DNA from: Fibrisoma limi BUZ 3
GTDB lineage: Bacteria; Bacteroidota; Bacteroidia; Cytophagales; Spirosomataceae
Reading direction: 5' to 3'
NCBI RefSeq assembly: GCF_000296815.2
Contig: NZ_CAIT01000004.1
Location: forward strand, 434,001-498,000
DNA: 64,000 bases
This document shows, in pieces, positions 45,401-55,651 of the stretch; position 1 is the stretch's first letter, and the number at the start of each line of letters is the position of its first letter. The position numbers were made by a program, and so were the translations under genes. Below the pieces are notes generated by a model that did no database searches, had not been told where the DNA came from, and was given only the letters and a program-made list of their open reading frames with translations.

Positions 45401-46541
45401 CGCCGTCAATTTGTCGTCGGCGGGAGGGCTAAACGTGGCCCTGAACTTCCTGAAAGGCATTTCAACGCTCAAACCGGACGACCTCCAGGTATATGTAGCG
45501 GCTCCGCGTCAATGCGGTTACGAAGCCCTGGCGACCGATGCCATACACCTGTACGTTCTGCCCAAAGGTTCAGGCTACTGGGTATCGCGCCTGTACATCG
45601 ACTACCATTGGGTGCCGTCGCTGATTGACCGCATCCAGCCCGATGTCGTGTTCACGATGGGCAACTTTGCTACGCCCGTGGCTCATCGACAAGCCGTATT
45701 GCTGCACTATCCGCATCCGGCTTACCCCGATGAGGTCGAAATCTGGAAGCGGCTGGACCTGTTTGGGAAGCTGAATGTATGGATGCGGAACCGAGTGTTC
45801 AGCCGGCGAATCCGGTACACAGATGTACTGCTGGTACAAACGGAGACCATCCGGCAGCGCATCCGGCGGGTATATCCTGATCTGCCCACTATCTCGCTGA
45901 TGCCGAATGCGTACACTACGTTGCGCAGTCAGACTACATACTCACTTCCGTTCGTGAAGCAGCCGGGCGTTCGCTACCTGATGTGTTTGTCGCGTTATTA
46001 CCCACATAAGAATATGGAGATTTTGGTGGACGTAGCCCAATTGATTCGCGATCGAAACATGCCGTATCGGCTGCTGCTGACCATCGAATCGACCCAGCAC
46101 CGCAAGGCTCGCCGGCTGCTGAAGCGGATTGAACGGCTGAAACTGAGCGATGTGCTGATGAACATTGGGCATGTGCCGGCTACGGGCATTGCCTCCCTGC
46201 ATCAGCAGGTAGATGGGCTGGTGCTGCCGACCCTGCTCGAATCATTTACGGCTACCTATGTCGATGCCATGCACTTTGGGCTACCGATTTTTACTTCCCG
46301 TCGGGATTTTTCGGAGGAGATATGCGGAGACTGCGCCTATTATTTTGATCCGCTGTCGGCCGAGGATGTTCTGAATACCATTCATGCCGGGTTCAGCAAT
46401 CCGTTCCGGATGCAGCGAAACATCGACCGGGGGCAGCAACGGTCGATGCAACTGCCCGACTGGCCGACGGTGGTGCAGATGGGATTAGAATCGCTCCGGG
46501 CGCTCTGTTCTGAATCGCAATCTATCCTGAGCCGCCCATGA
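45384..46541 (+). CDS. Glycosyltransferase family 4
   Basis: 385 aa from the ATG at 45384 (MKLFINAVNLSSAGGLNVAL), overlapping the polymerase by 17 nt. GT-B donor motifs CLSRYYPHKNMEILVDVA and PTLLESFTATYVDAMHFGLPIFTS. Third transferase of the cluster. Confidence 0.88.
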   Translation: MKLFINAVNLSSAGGLNVALNFLKGISTLKPDDLQVYVAAPRQCGYEALATDAIHLYVLPKGSGYWVSRLYIDYHWVPSLIDRIQPDVVFTMGNFATPVAHRQAVLLHYPHPAYPDEVEIWKRLDLFGKLNVWMRNRVFSRRIRYTDVLLVQTETIRQRIRRVYPDLPTISLMPNAYTTLRSQTTYSLPFVKQPGVRYLMCLSRYYPHKNMEILVDVAQLIRDRNMPYRLLLTIESTQHRKARRLLKRIERLKLSDVLMNIGHVPATGIASLHQQVDGLVLPTLLESFTATYVDAMHFGLPIFTSRRDFSEEICGDCAYYFDPLSAEDVLNTIHAGFSNPFRMQRNIDRGQQRSMQLPDWPTVVQMGLESLRALCSESQSILSRP

Positions 46542-47215
46542 ACGCCGTTGATTTTCATTCGGACATTGCCGAGGCCTTTGATGAGCGTTACCGGCAGTCG
46601 CCGGGGTTTCAGGAGCGGTTTCGGGTCTGGACGAAGTTGTTTGGCCGCTACGTCAAATCGACCGATAGGGTGCTGGATTTGGGCTGTGGGTCAGGGATTT
46701 TCAGCAGTTACCTCGCCGATCGGGGCTGTACGGTCACGGGTATCGACGGATCGGCGGAAATGATCAGCCTGTGCCGACAGAAGACGTTGACTGCCAACGT
46801 ACGCTACGTAGTGGAGCCGTTGCCGCTGGTATCGCCGGGCGATTACCCCGTGCAGGACGTTATCATTGCGTCCAGCCTGCTGGAATACATCGAGGACATG
46901 ACGGCCATGATCACACAGGCCCACGAACTGCTTCGGCCGACGGGCCTGCTGATCGTTTCCATGCCCAACGAACGGAGTCTGTACCGTCGACTGGAGCGGG
47001 TGCTGTTCGCACTGACGGGGCGACCGCGCTATTTTGCCCACATCCGGAATCTGTCGAGCGAGTTAAAATTCAATCTGTTACTGCGAAAAATGGGCTTCGA
47101 TCATATTGAAACGGCTTATTTCTCCAGTTACGATCCCGTGTCCCGCTTTGTAAAATTCGTTCTGCCGCGCCCGTACGCCAATAACTTGTTCGTGGGCGTG
47201 TACCAGAAGCGATAA
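46538..47215 (+). CDS. SAM-dependent methyltransferase, class I
   Basis: 225 aa. Motif I VLDLGCGSGIFSSYLADRG, acidic loop GIDGSAEM, and motif IIASSLLEYIEDM. Probably methylates a sugar of the repeat unit or caps the chain. Overlaps the preceding gene by 4 nt. Confidence 0.88.
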   Translation: MNAVDFHSDIAEAFDERYRQSPGFQERFRVWTKLFGRYVKSTDRVLDLGCGSGIFSSYLADRGCTVTGIDGSAEMISLCRQKTLTANVRYVVEPLPLVSPGDYPVQDVIIASSLLEYIEDMTAMITQAHELLRPTGLLIVSMPNERSLYRRLERVLFALTGRPRYFAHIRNLSSELKFNLLLRKMGFDHIETAYFSSYDPVSRFVKFVLPRPYANNLFVGVYQKR

Positions 47216-47236
47216 GTTCTGTTACCCACCGTATCT

Positions 47237-48364
47237 ATGAAAATTCTGAATATTGTAGGGGCCCGGCCTAACTTCATGAAAGTAGCGCCCCTGCACCGAG
47301 CGTTCGGGCGACAACCGGGCTTTCAGTCCCTGATTGTACATACGGGACAGCACTACGACGCCCGCATGAGCGACGTCTTTTTTGGGCAGCTCGAGTTGCC
47401 TGCACCTGATTATTACCTCGGCATCGGGGGCGGGACGCAAACCCGGCAGACGGCCGACATCATGCTTCGGTTCGAGGAGATCATGACCGCCGAACGGCCT
47501 GATCTGGTGCTGGTTGTCGGCGACGTTACGTCGACCGTCGCGTGTGCGCTGGTGGCCGTACGACTCGGTGTACCGGTTGCCCATGTCGAAGCCGGGCTGC
47601 GCTCCGGCGACCGCCGAATGCCGGAGGAGATCAACCGCATAATGACCGATCATTTGGCTGACTTGCTGTTCGTGACGGAGCAGGCCGGACTTGATAATCT
47701 TCGGCGTGAAGGTATAGACGACGCCAGGGTTCGTTTTGTCGGGAACGTCATGATCGACTCGCTGCTGCATTACCAGATAAAAGCCAATGAGTTGAATACC
47801 GTTGGCGCACTGGGTCTGACGCCGGGGCAGTACGTTATTATGACGATGCATCGACCGGCGAATGTAGACCACGAAGCGGGTCTGCGAAACATCGTCCGGA
47901 TTGCCGAAGATACGGCCCGCCGTAAAACGGTCGTGTTTCCCATCCATCCACGCACCCAGGCAAATCTGGTCCGTTTTGGGTTGATGGATCGGCTGGATAG
48001 CCTGGCTAACATCCATCTTCTGGAGCCGCAGGGGTATCTGGAGTTTCTGAACCTGATGGAACACGCAGCCATCGTGATTACTGATTCGGGTGGCATTCAG
48101 GAGGAAACGACTTTTCTGCAAGTGCCCTGCCTGACTTTCCGCGACAGTACCGAACGCCCGGTGACGGTCGAGTTGGGAACGAATCAGCTACTGGCCGATC
48201 TGAATCCTGCGACGGTACAGCAACACGTAGCGGACATTCTGTCGGGACGTTCGAAGCCCGGTGTCATTCCTCCATTGTGGGATGGGAAGGCTGCCGAACG
48301 AATTGCCGATGTGCTAAGCCTAAGCAGGAAGTCGTTTGACACTGTTCTCGCCGGGGCCGCATGA
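47237..48364 (+). CDS. wecB: UDP-GlcNAc 2-epimerase, non-hydrolysing
   Basis: 375 aa. KILNIVGARPNFMKVAPL, HTGQHYDARMSDVFF, HVEAGLRSGDRRMPEEINR and TDSGGIQEE are the fixed motifs of the family. Makes UDP-ManNAc. With the UDP-sugar dehydrogenase it may supply an aminouronic acid for the polymer. Confidence 0.95.
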   Translation: MKILNIVGARPNFMKVAPLHRAFGRQPGFQSLIVHTGQHYDARMSDVFFGQLELPAPDYYLGIGGGTQTRQTADIMLRFEEIMTAERPDLVLVVGDVTSTVACALVAVRLGVPVAHVEAGLRSGDRRMPEEINRIMTDHLADLLFVTEQAGLDNLRREGIDDARVRFVGNVMIDSLLHYQIKANELNTVGALGLTPGQYVIMTMHRPANVDHEAGLRNIVRIAEDTARRKTVVFPIHPRTQANLVRFGLMDRLDSLANIHLLEPQGYLEFLNLMEHAAIVITDSGGIQEETTFLQVPCLTFRDSTERPVTVELGTNQLLADLNPATVQQHVADILSGRSKPGVIPPLWDGKAAERIADVLSLSRKSFDTVLAGAA

Positions 48365-50544
48365 AACAACTGGTACAGAATCTTAAAACCGGCGAAACCG
48401 TTCTGGAAGACGTACCGGCCCCGCAGGTTCGAAGGGGGCAGGTGCTGATCCGTACCCGCCGGAGCCTGGTGTCGCTCGGTACCGAACGCATGCTCGTTGA
48501 GTTCGGGAAAGCGAGCCTGATTGCCAAGGCGCGGCAGCAGCCCGACAAGGTAAAACAGGTGCTCGACAAAATTCGGACCGATGGACTCGTACCGACATTG
48601 GAAGCCGTATTCCGAAAGCTCGATCAGCCGCTACCACTCGGTTACTGCAACGTAGGGGAGGTGATTGCGGTGGGGGAGGGCGTACTGGACATACGACCGG
48701 GCGACCGGGTAGCCTCCAATGGACCACATGCCGAAGTCGTTTGCGTACCCCGACATCTGGTTGCTCAGATTCCCGACGGGGTGAGCGACGACGAAGCCGC
48801 CTTTACAGTCATCGGTGCCATTGGGCTACAGGGCATTCGGCTCCTGAATCCTACGTTGGGTGAAACGGTGGTTGTGATCGGCCTGGGGCTAATCGGTCTG
48901 TTAACGGCCGATTTGCTGCGGCTTAACGGCTGCCGTGTCATCGGCGTCGACCTTGACGAGACTAAAGTGCAACTGGCTCGCGATAAAGGTATACAGACCG
49001 TTCAGGTGACCGATGGAACGGACGTAGTCAGCTACGTTATGGCGCAGACGAACGGCATTGGGGCCGACGGCGTTCTGCTGACAGCGTCCACGGGCAACGA
49101 TGAACTGATCTCGCAGGCGGCCCGGATGAGCCGAAAACGGGGACGGCTGGTGCTGGTGGGCGTTGTGGGGCTAACCCTGAACCGGGCGGAGTTCTACGAA
49201 AAGGAACTGACGTTTCAGGTGTCGTGCTCCTACGGGCCGGGTCGCTACGATGACGTCTATGAACAGCAGGGGCACGATTATCCGCTGCCGTTTGTCCGCT
49301 GGACTGAGAACCGTAATTTCCAGACCATTCTACAATTGCTGTCGACGGGGCAACTGGACGTAAAGCCGCTAATCACGGACGTTGTGCCGCTGACCGATTA
49401 CCGGCAGATTTACGACCGGATTGGCCGGTCGCGTTCCATTGCATCGCTGCTTCGTTATCCCGAATCGATCGAGCTACGTACTACGGTCTCTCTGCCCGAA
49501 CACCGATACGTCGGGCTCGGGGCTGGGCAGAAAACGCCGGTAATAGGGATCATTGGGGCGGGTAACTTCACGGGGGCCACCTTGCTTCCCGCGCTGCAAC
49601 CTACGGGGGCGGCCCTTCGCATTATTGCCAGTGCCGGTGGGCTCAATGGGACGTTGCTGGCAAAAAAGTTTGCGATTGCCGAAAGCACCACCGACTACCA
49701 GCAGGTTATTCGCCATCCCGAAGTCGATATTGTCGTCATCACAACCCGGCACAACAGCCACGCCCGCATGACAAGCGAAGCTCTTCGGGCCGGAAAGCAC
49801 GTGTTCGTCGAAAAACCGCTGGTCATTTTTGACGAGGAACTGCCCGATGTTGTGGCGGCCCAGCAGGAAAGCGGCCGGACAGTGCTGGTAGGATTCAATC
49901 GTCGGTTTGCCCCACACGTGCAGCGTATGAAAGCGATGCTCGGTGGCATACGGTCGGCCGATGTGCCGATGAACGTAGTTGCTACCATGAATGCAGGGTT
50001 CATCCCGGCCAGTGCCTGGGTACACGACCGCGCCGTGGGCGGGGGGCGACTGCTGGGTGAAGCCTGTCATTTCGTTGACCTCATTACGTTTCTGACCGGC
50101 AGCCGGGTTGCGGCCGTTTGTATGAATGCGATGGGGAGCCGACCGTCTGAAACGGTTGATTCGGCCTCGTTGCTGCTACGGTACGAGAACGGGTCAACGG
50201 GCGTGGTCAATTACTTTGCCAACGGAAGTAAAGCCTACGCCAAAGAACGGGTTGAGGTGTACGCGCAGGAGCGAACGCTGATACTCGACAATTTCCGGAG
50301 CCTGAAAGGGTATGGATTCAGGCGTTTCTCCGGGCTGAAAACCCGCCAGAATAAAGGCCATAAAGAGCAGTTCCGGCGGTTGGTCGAGCAGGTACGAACG
50401 GGTGGCGAACCCCTGATACCATTTGCTGACATCGTTAACACGACACAAGCGACCCTGGCTGCCTTACGGAGTCTGCGCGAGGGCCGGTGGGTGGCTGTTG
50501 AGGAAATAAGCGTATCTCGATCCGAAACCCAACTGGCCGTATGA
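48361..50544 (+). CDS. Two-domain oxidoreductase: zinc-type dehydrogenase plus Gfo/Idh/MocA
   Basis: 727 aa. N-terminal MDR (alcohol dehydrogenase-like) domain with GLGLIGLLTADLLRLNG (about residues 178-195) and a shifted Rossmann fold; C-terminal Gfo/Idh/MocA domain with IGIIGAGNFTGATLLPAL (about 387-404) and VEKPLVIF (EKP motif). The pairing is known from exopolysaccharide loci and is followed, as here, by a heparinase-like gene. Probably a sugar-nucleotide or glycan redox step. Confidence 0.9.
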   Translation: MKQLVQNLKTGETVLEDVPAPQVRRGQVLIRTRRSLVSLGTERMLVEFGKASLIAKARQQPDKVKQVLDKIRTDGLVPTLEAVFRKLDQPLPLGYCNVGEVIAVGEGVLDIRPGDRVASNGPHAEVVCVPRHLVAQIPDGVSDDEAAFTVIGAIGLQGIRLLNPTLGETVVVIGLGLIGLLTADLLRLNGCRVIGVDLDETKVQLARDKGIQTVQVTDGTDVVSYVMAQTNGIGADGVLLTASTGNDELISQAARMSRKRGRLVLVGVVGLTLNRAEFYEKELTFQVSCSYGPGRYDDVYEQQGHDYPLPFVRWTENRNFQTILQLLSTGQLDVKPLITDVVPLTDYRQIYDRIGRSRSIASLLRYPESIELRTTVSLPEHRYVGLGAGQKTPVIGIIGAGNFTGATLLPALQPTGAALRIIASAGGLNGTLLAKKFAIAESTTDYQQVIRHPEVDIVVITTRHNSHARMTSEALRAGKHVFVEKPLVIFDEELPDVVAAQQESGRTVLVGFNRRFAPHVQRMKAMLGGIRSADVPMNVVATMNAGFIPASAWVHDRAVGGGRLLGEACHFVDLITFLTGSRVAAVCMNAMGSRPSETVDSASLLLRYENGSTGVVNYFANGSKAYAKERVEVYAQERTLILDNFRSLKGYGFRRFSGLKTRQNKGHKEQFRRLVEQVRTGGEPLIPFADIVNTTQATLAALRSLREGRWVAVEEISVSRSETQLAV

Positions 50545-52136
50545 TACGCCGATGCGCATTACTCTGGCGGACGGTACGACATTTACGGGTACAGCAGGTT
50601 ATCTACCAGGTCTGGAACCGGCTACGGCCAGCGTCCGTAGTACGGTTGCCGGCAATGGTACCGGCTGCCTACTGGCTTCGCGTACCTACTGCCGATAAAC
50701 CTGTTTCCCGTAAAGGACAGGCGTTCTCGTTCCTGAACCAGACGGTTGTCTGGGATGATCCCGGTCAGATTGACTGGAATTATGCGGCTAATGGCAAACT
50801 CTGGACGTATAATCTGACGTACTTCGACTGCCTGAACCAGCCAGACGTACCGCCGGGTATCGGGCTGGCGATGATCCGCAGCTTTATTAACCAGACCGAT
50901 CGGATCACCGATGGGTTAGAGCCGTATCCCACCTCCCTGCGCATCATGAACTGGGTTCAGTTTCTATCGCGGCACCAGATTCAGGACGAGCTTGTTCAGT
51001 CCCATCTTTACGCGCAGGTATCGTTGCTACGGGGGCGGCTGGAATACCATCTGGCCGGTAATCATCTGCTCGAAAACGGCTTTGCGTTGCTGATCGCTGC
51101 GTTGTTTTTCCAGAAGCGAATCTGGTTCCAGACCGCAGCCACACTCGTACGGCAGGAGCTAACAGCGCAGGTTCTAACCGACGGTGGGCACGACGAACGG
51201 AGCCCTATGTACCACCAGATCCTGCTCGATCGGTTACTGGACGTGTGTCTGGCCGTTGGGGCCGACCCCTGGCATGGCGATCCGACCTTTGCTGTATTCC
51301 TGAATCAGAAGGCTGCGTTGATGCTAGGCTGGCTGGAGGCTGTTACCTTCTCAGACGGTAGCGTGCCGATGGTCAATGATGCTGCTGAGGGAATTGCCCC
51401 TTCTACCGCGCAACTTCGGCGAAAAGCAGAACTGACTGGCGTTTCGACTGCCTCTGTAAAGCTGGGCGAAAGCGGATACCGATTGATCCGCCAGGGTCGA
51501 CACGAACTCTTTGTCGATGTCGGCGCTGTCGGACCCGATCATCAGCCGGGTCATGCCCATGCCGATACCTTCTCGTTCATTCTGTACGTTGATGGGTTGC
51601 CCGTGCTGGTTGATCCCGGTACGTCGACCTACCAGCTTGGTGATCAGCGGCAATGGGAACGTAGCACACGGGCACACAACACCGTTACCCCGCAACTTGC
51701 CTCGGATGAATCGCCCAATTCATCCGAAGTCTGGAGTGGGTTTCGGGTCGGTCGGCGGGCGCGGGTTACTTTGCTTGATGATACCGACACCAGCCTGATA
51801 GCCCGGCACAACGGTTACCGTCGACTGGGCCTGACCCATCAGCGAAGCTGGCAGATGCCAATTCACGATCAGTTTGTCATTTCTGATCAATTAACCGGTT
51901 ACGGGACAAAAACCGGTGTGGCTCGCTTCTACATCCACCCTCGCTGGGCAGTCGATGTGCAGGTCAGGGGCGTTAAGATCGGCCCCATACAAATCACATT
52001 TCAGGGTGAGGCCGTTGGCGAAGTAACAACCCGGCCCTATGCCATGGCTGCGGGTTTCAATCGCCTTCAGCCGGCCCGCTGCCTGGTTGTTCTGTTTACC
52101 GGCTCTTTGCAAACCACCGTAACCATCACACCATGA
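50541..52136 (+). CDS. Heparinase II/III-like (alginate-lyase family) protein
   Basis: 531 aa. The N-terminal alpha-toroid (LWTYNLTYFDCLNQ ... SLRIMNWVQFLS ... YHLAGNHLLENGFALL, DGGHDERSPMYHQILLDRL) and C-terminal beta domain (GHAHADTFSFILYVDGLPVLVDPGT) are standard. Such enzymes cut uronic-acid polysaccharides by beta-elimination; within a synthesis operon it may edit or release the polymer. No signal peptide is obvious. Overlaps both neighbours by 4 nt. Confidence 0.9.
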   Translation: MIRRCALLWRTVRHLRVQQVIYQVWNRLRPASVVRLPAMVPAAYWLRVPTADKPVSRKGQAFSFLNQTVVWDDPGQIDWNYAANGKLWTYNLTYFDCLNQPDVPPGIGLAMIRSFINQTDRITDGLEPYPTSLRIMNWVQFLSRHQIQDELVQSHLYAQVSLLRGRLEYHLAGNHLLENGFALLIAALFFQKRIWFQTAATLVRQELTAQVLTDGGHDERSPMYHQILLDRLLDVCLAVGADPWHGDPTFAVFLNQKAALMLGWLEAVTFSDGSVPMVNDAAEGIAPSTAQLRRKAELTGVSTASVKLGESGYRLIRQGRHELFVDVGAVGPDHQPGHAHADTFSFILYVDGLPVLVDPGTSTYQLGDQRQWERSTRAHNTVTPQLASDESPNSSEVWSGFRVGRRARVTLLDDTDTSLIARHNGYRRLGLTHQRSWQMPIHDQFVISDQLTGYGTKTGVARFYIHPRWAVDVQVRGVKIGPIQITFQGEAVGEVTTRPYAMAAGFNRLQPARCLVVLFTGSLQTTVTITP

Positions 52137-53326
52137 CGATTCTGTACCTAACCTTTTACTTTGAGCCGGATCTGTGTGCCGGGTCATTCCGGAATACGGC
52201 GCTGGTTGCCGAACTGGCTAATCAACTCAGTCCTGACGATTCCATCCACGTCGTTACGACCCAACCGAATCGGTACCAGTCGTTCAGCGCCAAGGCTCCC
52301 GATCATGAACGGCGCGGAAACATAACAATTGATCGCATCACGGTACCAACCCATGCCAGCGGTCTCGCTGATCAGATTCGTTCGTTCCTGACCTATTACC
52401 GGCAAGCCCAGCGACTGACTCGTGGCCGGTCATACGATCTGGTGTTTGCCTCGTCGTCGCGGTTGTTTACGGCCTTTCTGGGCGCTGGTCTGGCCCGAAA
52501 ACGACGCGCTCCGCTGTTTCTGGACATCCGGGATCTGTTCCGGGAGACAATTCTGGAAATGCTCAGGAATCCGCTGCTGCGGGCCATGCTGAGTCCTGTA
52601 TTGTGGGGTGTGGAACGCTATACGTTCGGGTATGCTACCCACATCAATCTGGTATCCGAAGGGTTTCTCCCGTATTTTAAGCGCTTTGGGCAGGCGACGT
52701 ACAGTTTTTATACCAATGGCATTGATGACGAATTTATAAACTGGTTGCCAACCGACCGAACCCCTACAGGTGTTCGAATGGTGCTGTATGCCGGTAACAT
52801 CGGCGAAGGACAGGGGCTGCATAAAGTCATCCCTCAGGCCGCCCGGGCTCTTGGCGATGGATATCGCTTTATCGTTATTGGCGACGGTGGCGCTAAAAGC
52901 AAACTGGAAGCCGCCATTGAGCAGGAGGGTGTTTCCAACGTAGAACTTCGTCGGCCGATTAGTCGTGCCGTGCTTATTGCCGAGTATCAGGCGGCCGACT
53001 ACCTGTTCGTACACCTGAATGATCTGGTTGCGTTTGAGCGCGTACTGCCGTCGAAGCTGTTCGAATACGGCGCTACTGACAAACCCATCATAGCGGGCGT
53101 GGCTGGTTACGCAGCTCGGTTCATACGGGAACATATACCCAATAGTATGTTATTCTCGCCCGGTGATACGGTAACAATGGTGCGATTATTGCGCGAAAAT
53201 TCGTACAAAAGTCAATTAAGGACAGAATTTACGGCGCAGTTTGGTCGCAGGACTATTATGCAGCAAATGGCTCGGCAAATCCTGACGAAACTTCACACGA
53301 AAACCTTATCACCAACCGCTGTATGA
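52133..53326 (+). CDS. Glycosyltransferase family 4 (WbuB-like)
   Basis: 397 aa. TILYLTFYFEPDLCAGSFRNTALVAELA at the start and VLYAGNIGEGQGLHKVIPQAA / LPSKLFEYGATDKPIIAG in the donor domain match WbuB-type transferases (L-fucosamine or related donors). Confidence 0.88.
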   Translation: MTILYLTFYFEPDLCAGSFRNTALVAELANQLSPDDSIHVVTTQPNRYQSFSAKAPDHERRGNITIDRITVPTHASGLADQIRSFLTYYRQAQRLTRGRSYDLVFASSSRLFTAFLGAGLARKRRAPLFLDIRDLFRETILEMLRNPLLRAMLSPVLWGVERYTFGYATHINLVSEGFLPYFKRFGQATYSFYTNGIDDEFINWLPTDRTPTGVRMVLYAGNIGEGQGLHKVIPQAARALGDGYRFIVIGDGGAKSKLEAAIEQEGVSNVELRRPISRAVLIAEYQAADYLFVHLNDLVAFERVLPSKLFEYGATDKPIIAGVAGYAARFIREHIPNSMLFSPGDTVTMVRLLRENSYKSQLRTEFTAQFGRRTIMQQMARQILTKLHTKTLSPTAV

Positions 53327-54237
53327 ACGTCCTGCTAACTGGGGCATCGGGCTTCCTGGGAAGCCACATTTACCGTGGGCTGAGTGTTGACCACCTGGTT
53401 ACGACCGTAGGGAGGCAACAAGTGGGACATCGGCATATTTCTTGCGATCTGGCAGCCGAAGTGCCCAAGCTGCCACAGCAACAGTTTGACTACGTCGTTC
53501 ATGCGGCCGGGAAAGCCCATTCGGTTCCCCGCAACCGGCAGGAACTGGCCGAGTACGAGCAGGTGAATGTTCAGGGCACGGCCCGATTGCTGGCCGCTCT
53601 TGAACGCCTGCCATCGCTGCCAGAGGCCATTGTGCACATCAGTACCGTGCTGGTCTACGGCCGTGATGAAGGGTACTGGCTTACGGAAGAAACGGCTTTA
53701 CGGGACAACGGTGTGTATGGGCTCAGTAAGATCAAGGCCGAAACTCTGGTCCAGGCGTGGGGGCAACGTACTGGAGTTCGGAGCGCCATCCTGCGCCTGC
53801 CGCTGGTACTGGCCGAAGAACCTTCCGGCAACATGGCTGCGCTGATGACTGCCATCCGGCGCGGCTACTACGTCCGGCTGGGCGATGGGGCCGCCCGGCG
53901 GAGCATGGTCCGGGCCGACGACATTGCGACTATCATACCACGGGCGGCAGCCATCGGTGGTATTTTTAACCTGACGGATGGGTGCCATCCCAGCGTTCGG
54001 GAGCTCGATGAGATGATTGCTCAGTACGTTGGCCGAAAAAGAGTCATGGCTGTTCCGGTTGGACTGGCCAAAGCAGTAGCCCGCGCCGGCGATGGCGTCA
54101 ATGCCTTAATTGGGCGAAAGTTTCCGCTCGATTCCATCGCTTTACGTAAATTGACGAGTTCGCTGACCTTTTCGGATCAGGCGGCCCGCCAACGGCTGAA
54201 CTGGAATCCCCGACCTGTACTAGACTTGTTCGTATGA
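53323..54237 (+). CDS. NAD-dependent epimerase/dehydratase
   Basis: 304 aa extended SDR: LLTGASGFLGSHIYRGL, YVVHAAGKAHSVP, and active-site YGLSK with the Tyr-Lys pair. Often paired with WecA-like transferases in O-antigen clusters (WbpV/WbuY-like), where it makes the 6-deoxy or epimerised sugar. Overlaps the next gene by 4 nt. Confidence 0.9.
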   Translation: MNVLLTGASGFLGSHIYRGLSVDHLVTTVGRQQVGHRHISCDLAAEVPKLPQQQFDYVVHAAGKAHSVPRNRQELAEYEQVNVQGTARLLAALERLPSLPEAIVHISTVLVYGRDEGYWLTEETALRDNGVYGLSKIKAETLVQAWGQRTGVRSAILRLPLVLAEEPSGNMAALMTAIRRGYYVRLGDGAARRSMVRADDIATIIPRAAAIGGIFNLTDGCHPSVRELDEMIAQYVGRKRVMAVPVGLAKAVARAGDGVNALIGRKFPLDSIALRKLTSSLTFSDQAARQRLNWNPRPVLDLFV

Positions 54238-55205
54238 CATTTACCTTCTACCTGTTCATCACAACTGTGCTGTTTGGTACCGAGCTGCTTTACCTCCAGG
54301 TAGCCGAGCGGTTCCGGATTGTCGATAAGCCCAACGAGCGTAGTTCGCACACCGCCCTCACGATCCGCGGTGGAGGGATTTTGTTCTGGATTGCCGCATT
54401 GGGCGCTTTTGTGTACAGCCAGTTTGCGTTTCCGTACTTCTTCCTGGGGCTCACGCTGGCAGCCGTCGTCAGTTTCCTGGACGATCTGTATACGTTACCC
54501 AATCGCTACCGAATTGGCGTGCAGTTTGTTGCGGTAGCGTTACTGCTGCGCGAAACGAACGTATGGCCGATTGAACCCTGGGTTTGGGTAATCGTACTGG
54601 TCGTGGGTGTCGGTACGCTGAACGCGTATAATTTCATGGACGGGATCAATGGCATTACGGCGTTTTACAGCCTCGTTACGGTCGGGACGCTGTGGTTCTG
54701 GCAGATTCAGCAGCCTGTTCTGGTGGCTGATTCACTTTTTGCGTTCGTGCTGGCTTCGGTGCTGGTGTTTACCTATTTTAACGCCCGGCGAAAGGCTGTT
54801 TGCTTTGCGGGCGATGTCGGCAGCGTGTCAATTGCCGTGATTATCCTGTACATGCTGAACCAGTTTATCATCTACTACCAAACGTACCTGCCCATTCTGC
54901 TCCTAGCGGTCTACGGCGTTGACAGCGTGCTCACGATCCTCCACCGGCTGTATCTCGGGCAGAACATCTTTCAGGCCCACCGGCTACATCTGTTTCAACT
55001 GCTGGTTCACCGACTGCAATGGCCTCATTTGCGGGTATCGGCTTTATATGCCTTGCTGCAACTTTCTATTAACGCGATGGTACTGGCCGCCATCGACTGG
55101 TCAACGACGGCTCAGATAGGATTAGTGGGGTCGATTTTGCTGACATTATCCGTGGGGTATTGCCTGTTTAAGTTGCGGCTGATGGGTACTGCGCTGGTTG
55201 CGTAG
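54234..55205 (+). CDS. Undecaprenyl-phosphate sugar-1-phosphate transferase (WecA/WbpL-like)
   Basis: 323 aa with about ten membrane helices. Motifs DKPNERSSHTALTIRGGGI, FLDDLYTLPNRYRIGVQ, NAYNFMDGINGI and FAGDVGSVS are the MraY/WecA loops binding Mg and UDP-sugar. It starts each repeat unit on undecaprenyl phosphate. Last gene of the operon; its 3' end overlaps the converging DUF4267 gene by 60 bp. Confidence 0.93.
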   Translation: MTFTFYLFITTVLFGTELLYLQVAERFRIVDKPNERSSHTALTIRGGGILFWIAALGAFVYSQFAFPYFFLGLTLAAVVSFLDDLYTLPNRYRIGVQFVAVALLLRETNVWPIEPWVWVIVLVVGVGTLNAYNFMDGINGITAFYSLVTVGTLWFWQIQQPVLVADSLFAFVLASVLVFTYFNARRKAVCFAGDVGSVSIAVIILYMLNQFIIYYQTYLPILLLAVYGVDSVLTILHRLYLGQNIFQAHRLHLFQLLVHRLQWPHLRVSALYALLQLSINAMVLAAIDWSTTAQIGLVGSILLTLSVGYCLFKLRLMGTALVA

Positions 55206-55574
55206 CAGGAAGTAGCCATACACCCACAACGACACTACCGTAATGCCGTGAATCCATTCGGTACCCGGTACGGCAAGTGGCGCGTTGAGGACAATCAGCA
55301 TATCAACGATTGGGATTATAGAACCTGCCAGGGCTACCACCGCGAGCGGTTTCCGCCAGTTTGCCGCCGTGAAAACAATGAAGAGCAATCCCGAGAACAC
55401 ATCCCGGACACCCTTGATGTAGTGAAACGCATCGGTCGGCTGGTCGAAAATTAGGCCGTAGCCACGTTCGGCAACTTCAGGGGCGAGCAGGAATCGGCCG
55501 CCGATAAACACAAGTCCGGCCCCGAACAGGTAGCCTACTACTTTGGTCCAGCTAGAAAGTTGGTTCGTTTGCAT
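55146..55574 (-). CDS. DUF4267 membrane protein
   Basis: 142 aa from the ATG at 55574 (MQTNQLSSWTKVV); a start at 55604 is possible. Four membrane helices; FIGGRFLLAPEVAERGYGL and IKGVRDVFSGLL are typical of DUF4267. Function unknown. Converges on the transferase gene. Confidence 0.75.
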   Translation of the reverse strand: MQTNQLSSWTKVVGYLFGAGLVFIGGRFLLAPEVAERGYGLIFDQPTDAFHYIKGVRDVFSGLLFIVFTAANWRKPLAVVALAGSIIPIVDMLIVLNAPLAVPGTEWIHGITVVSLWVYGYFLLRNQRSTHQPQLKQAIPHG

Positions 55575-55651
55575 CGTCGTTTGTGAGTTAGTTTGACGAA
55601 GCAAAGGTCTTCAGCACCGCTTACCGGTGCATTCACCCAGGTGAAGATCAG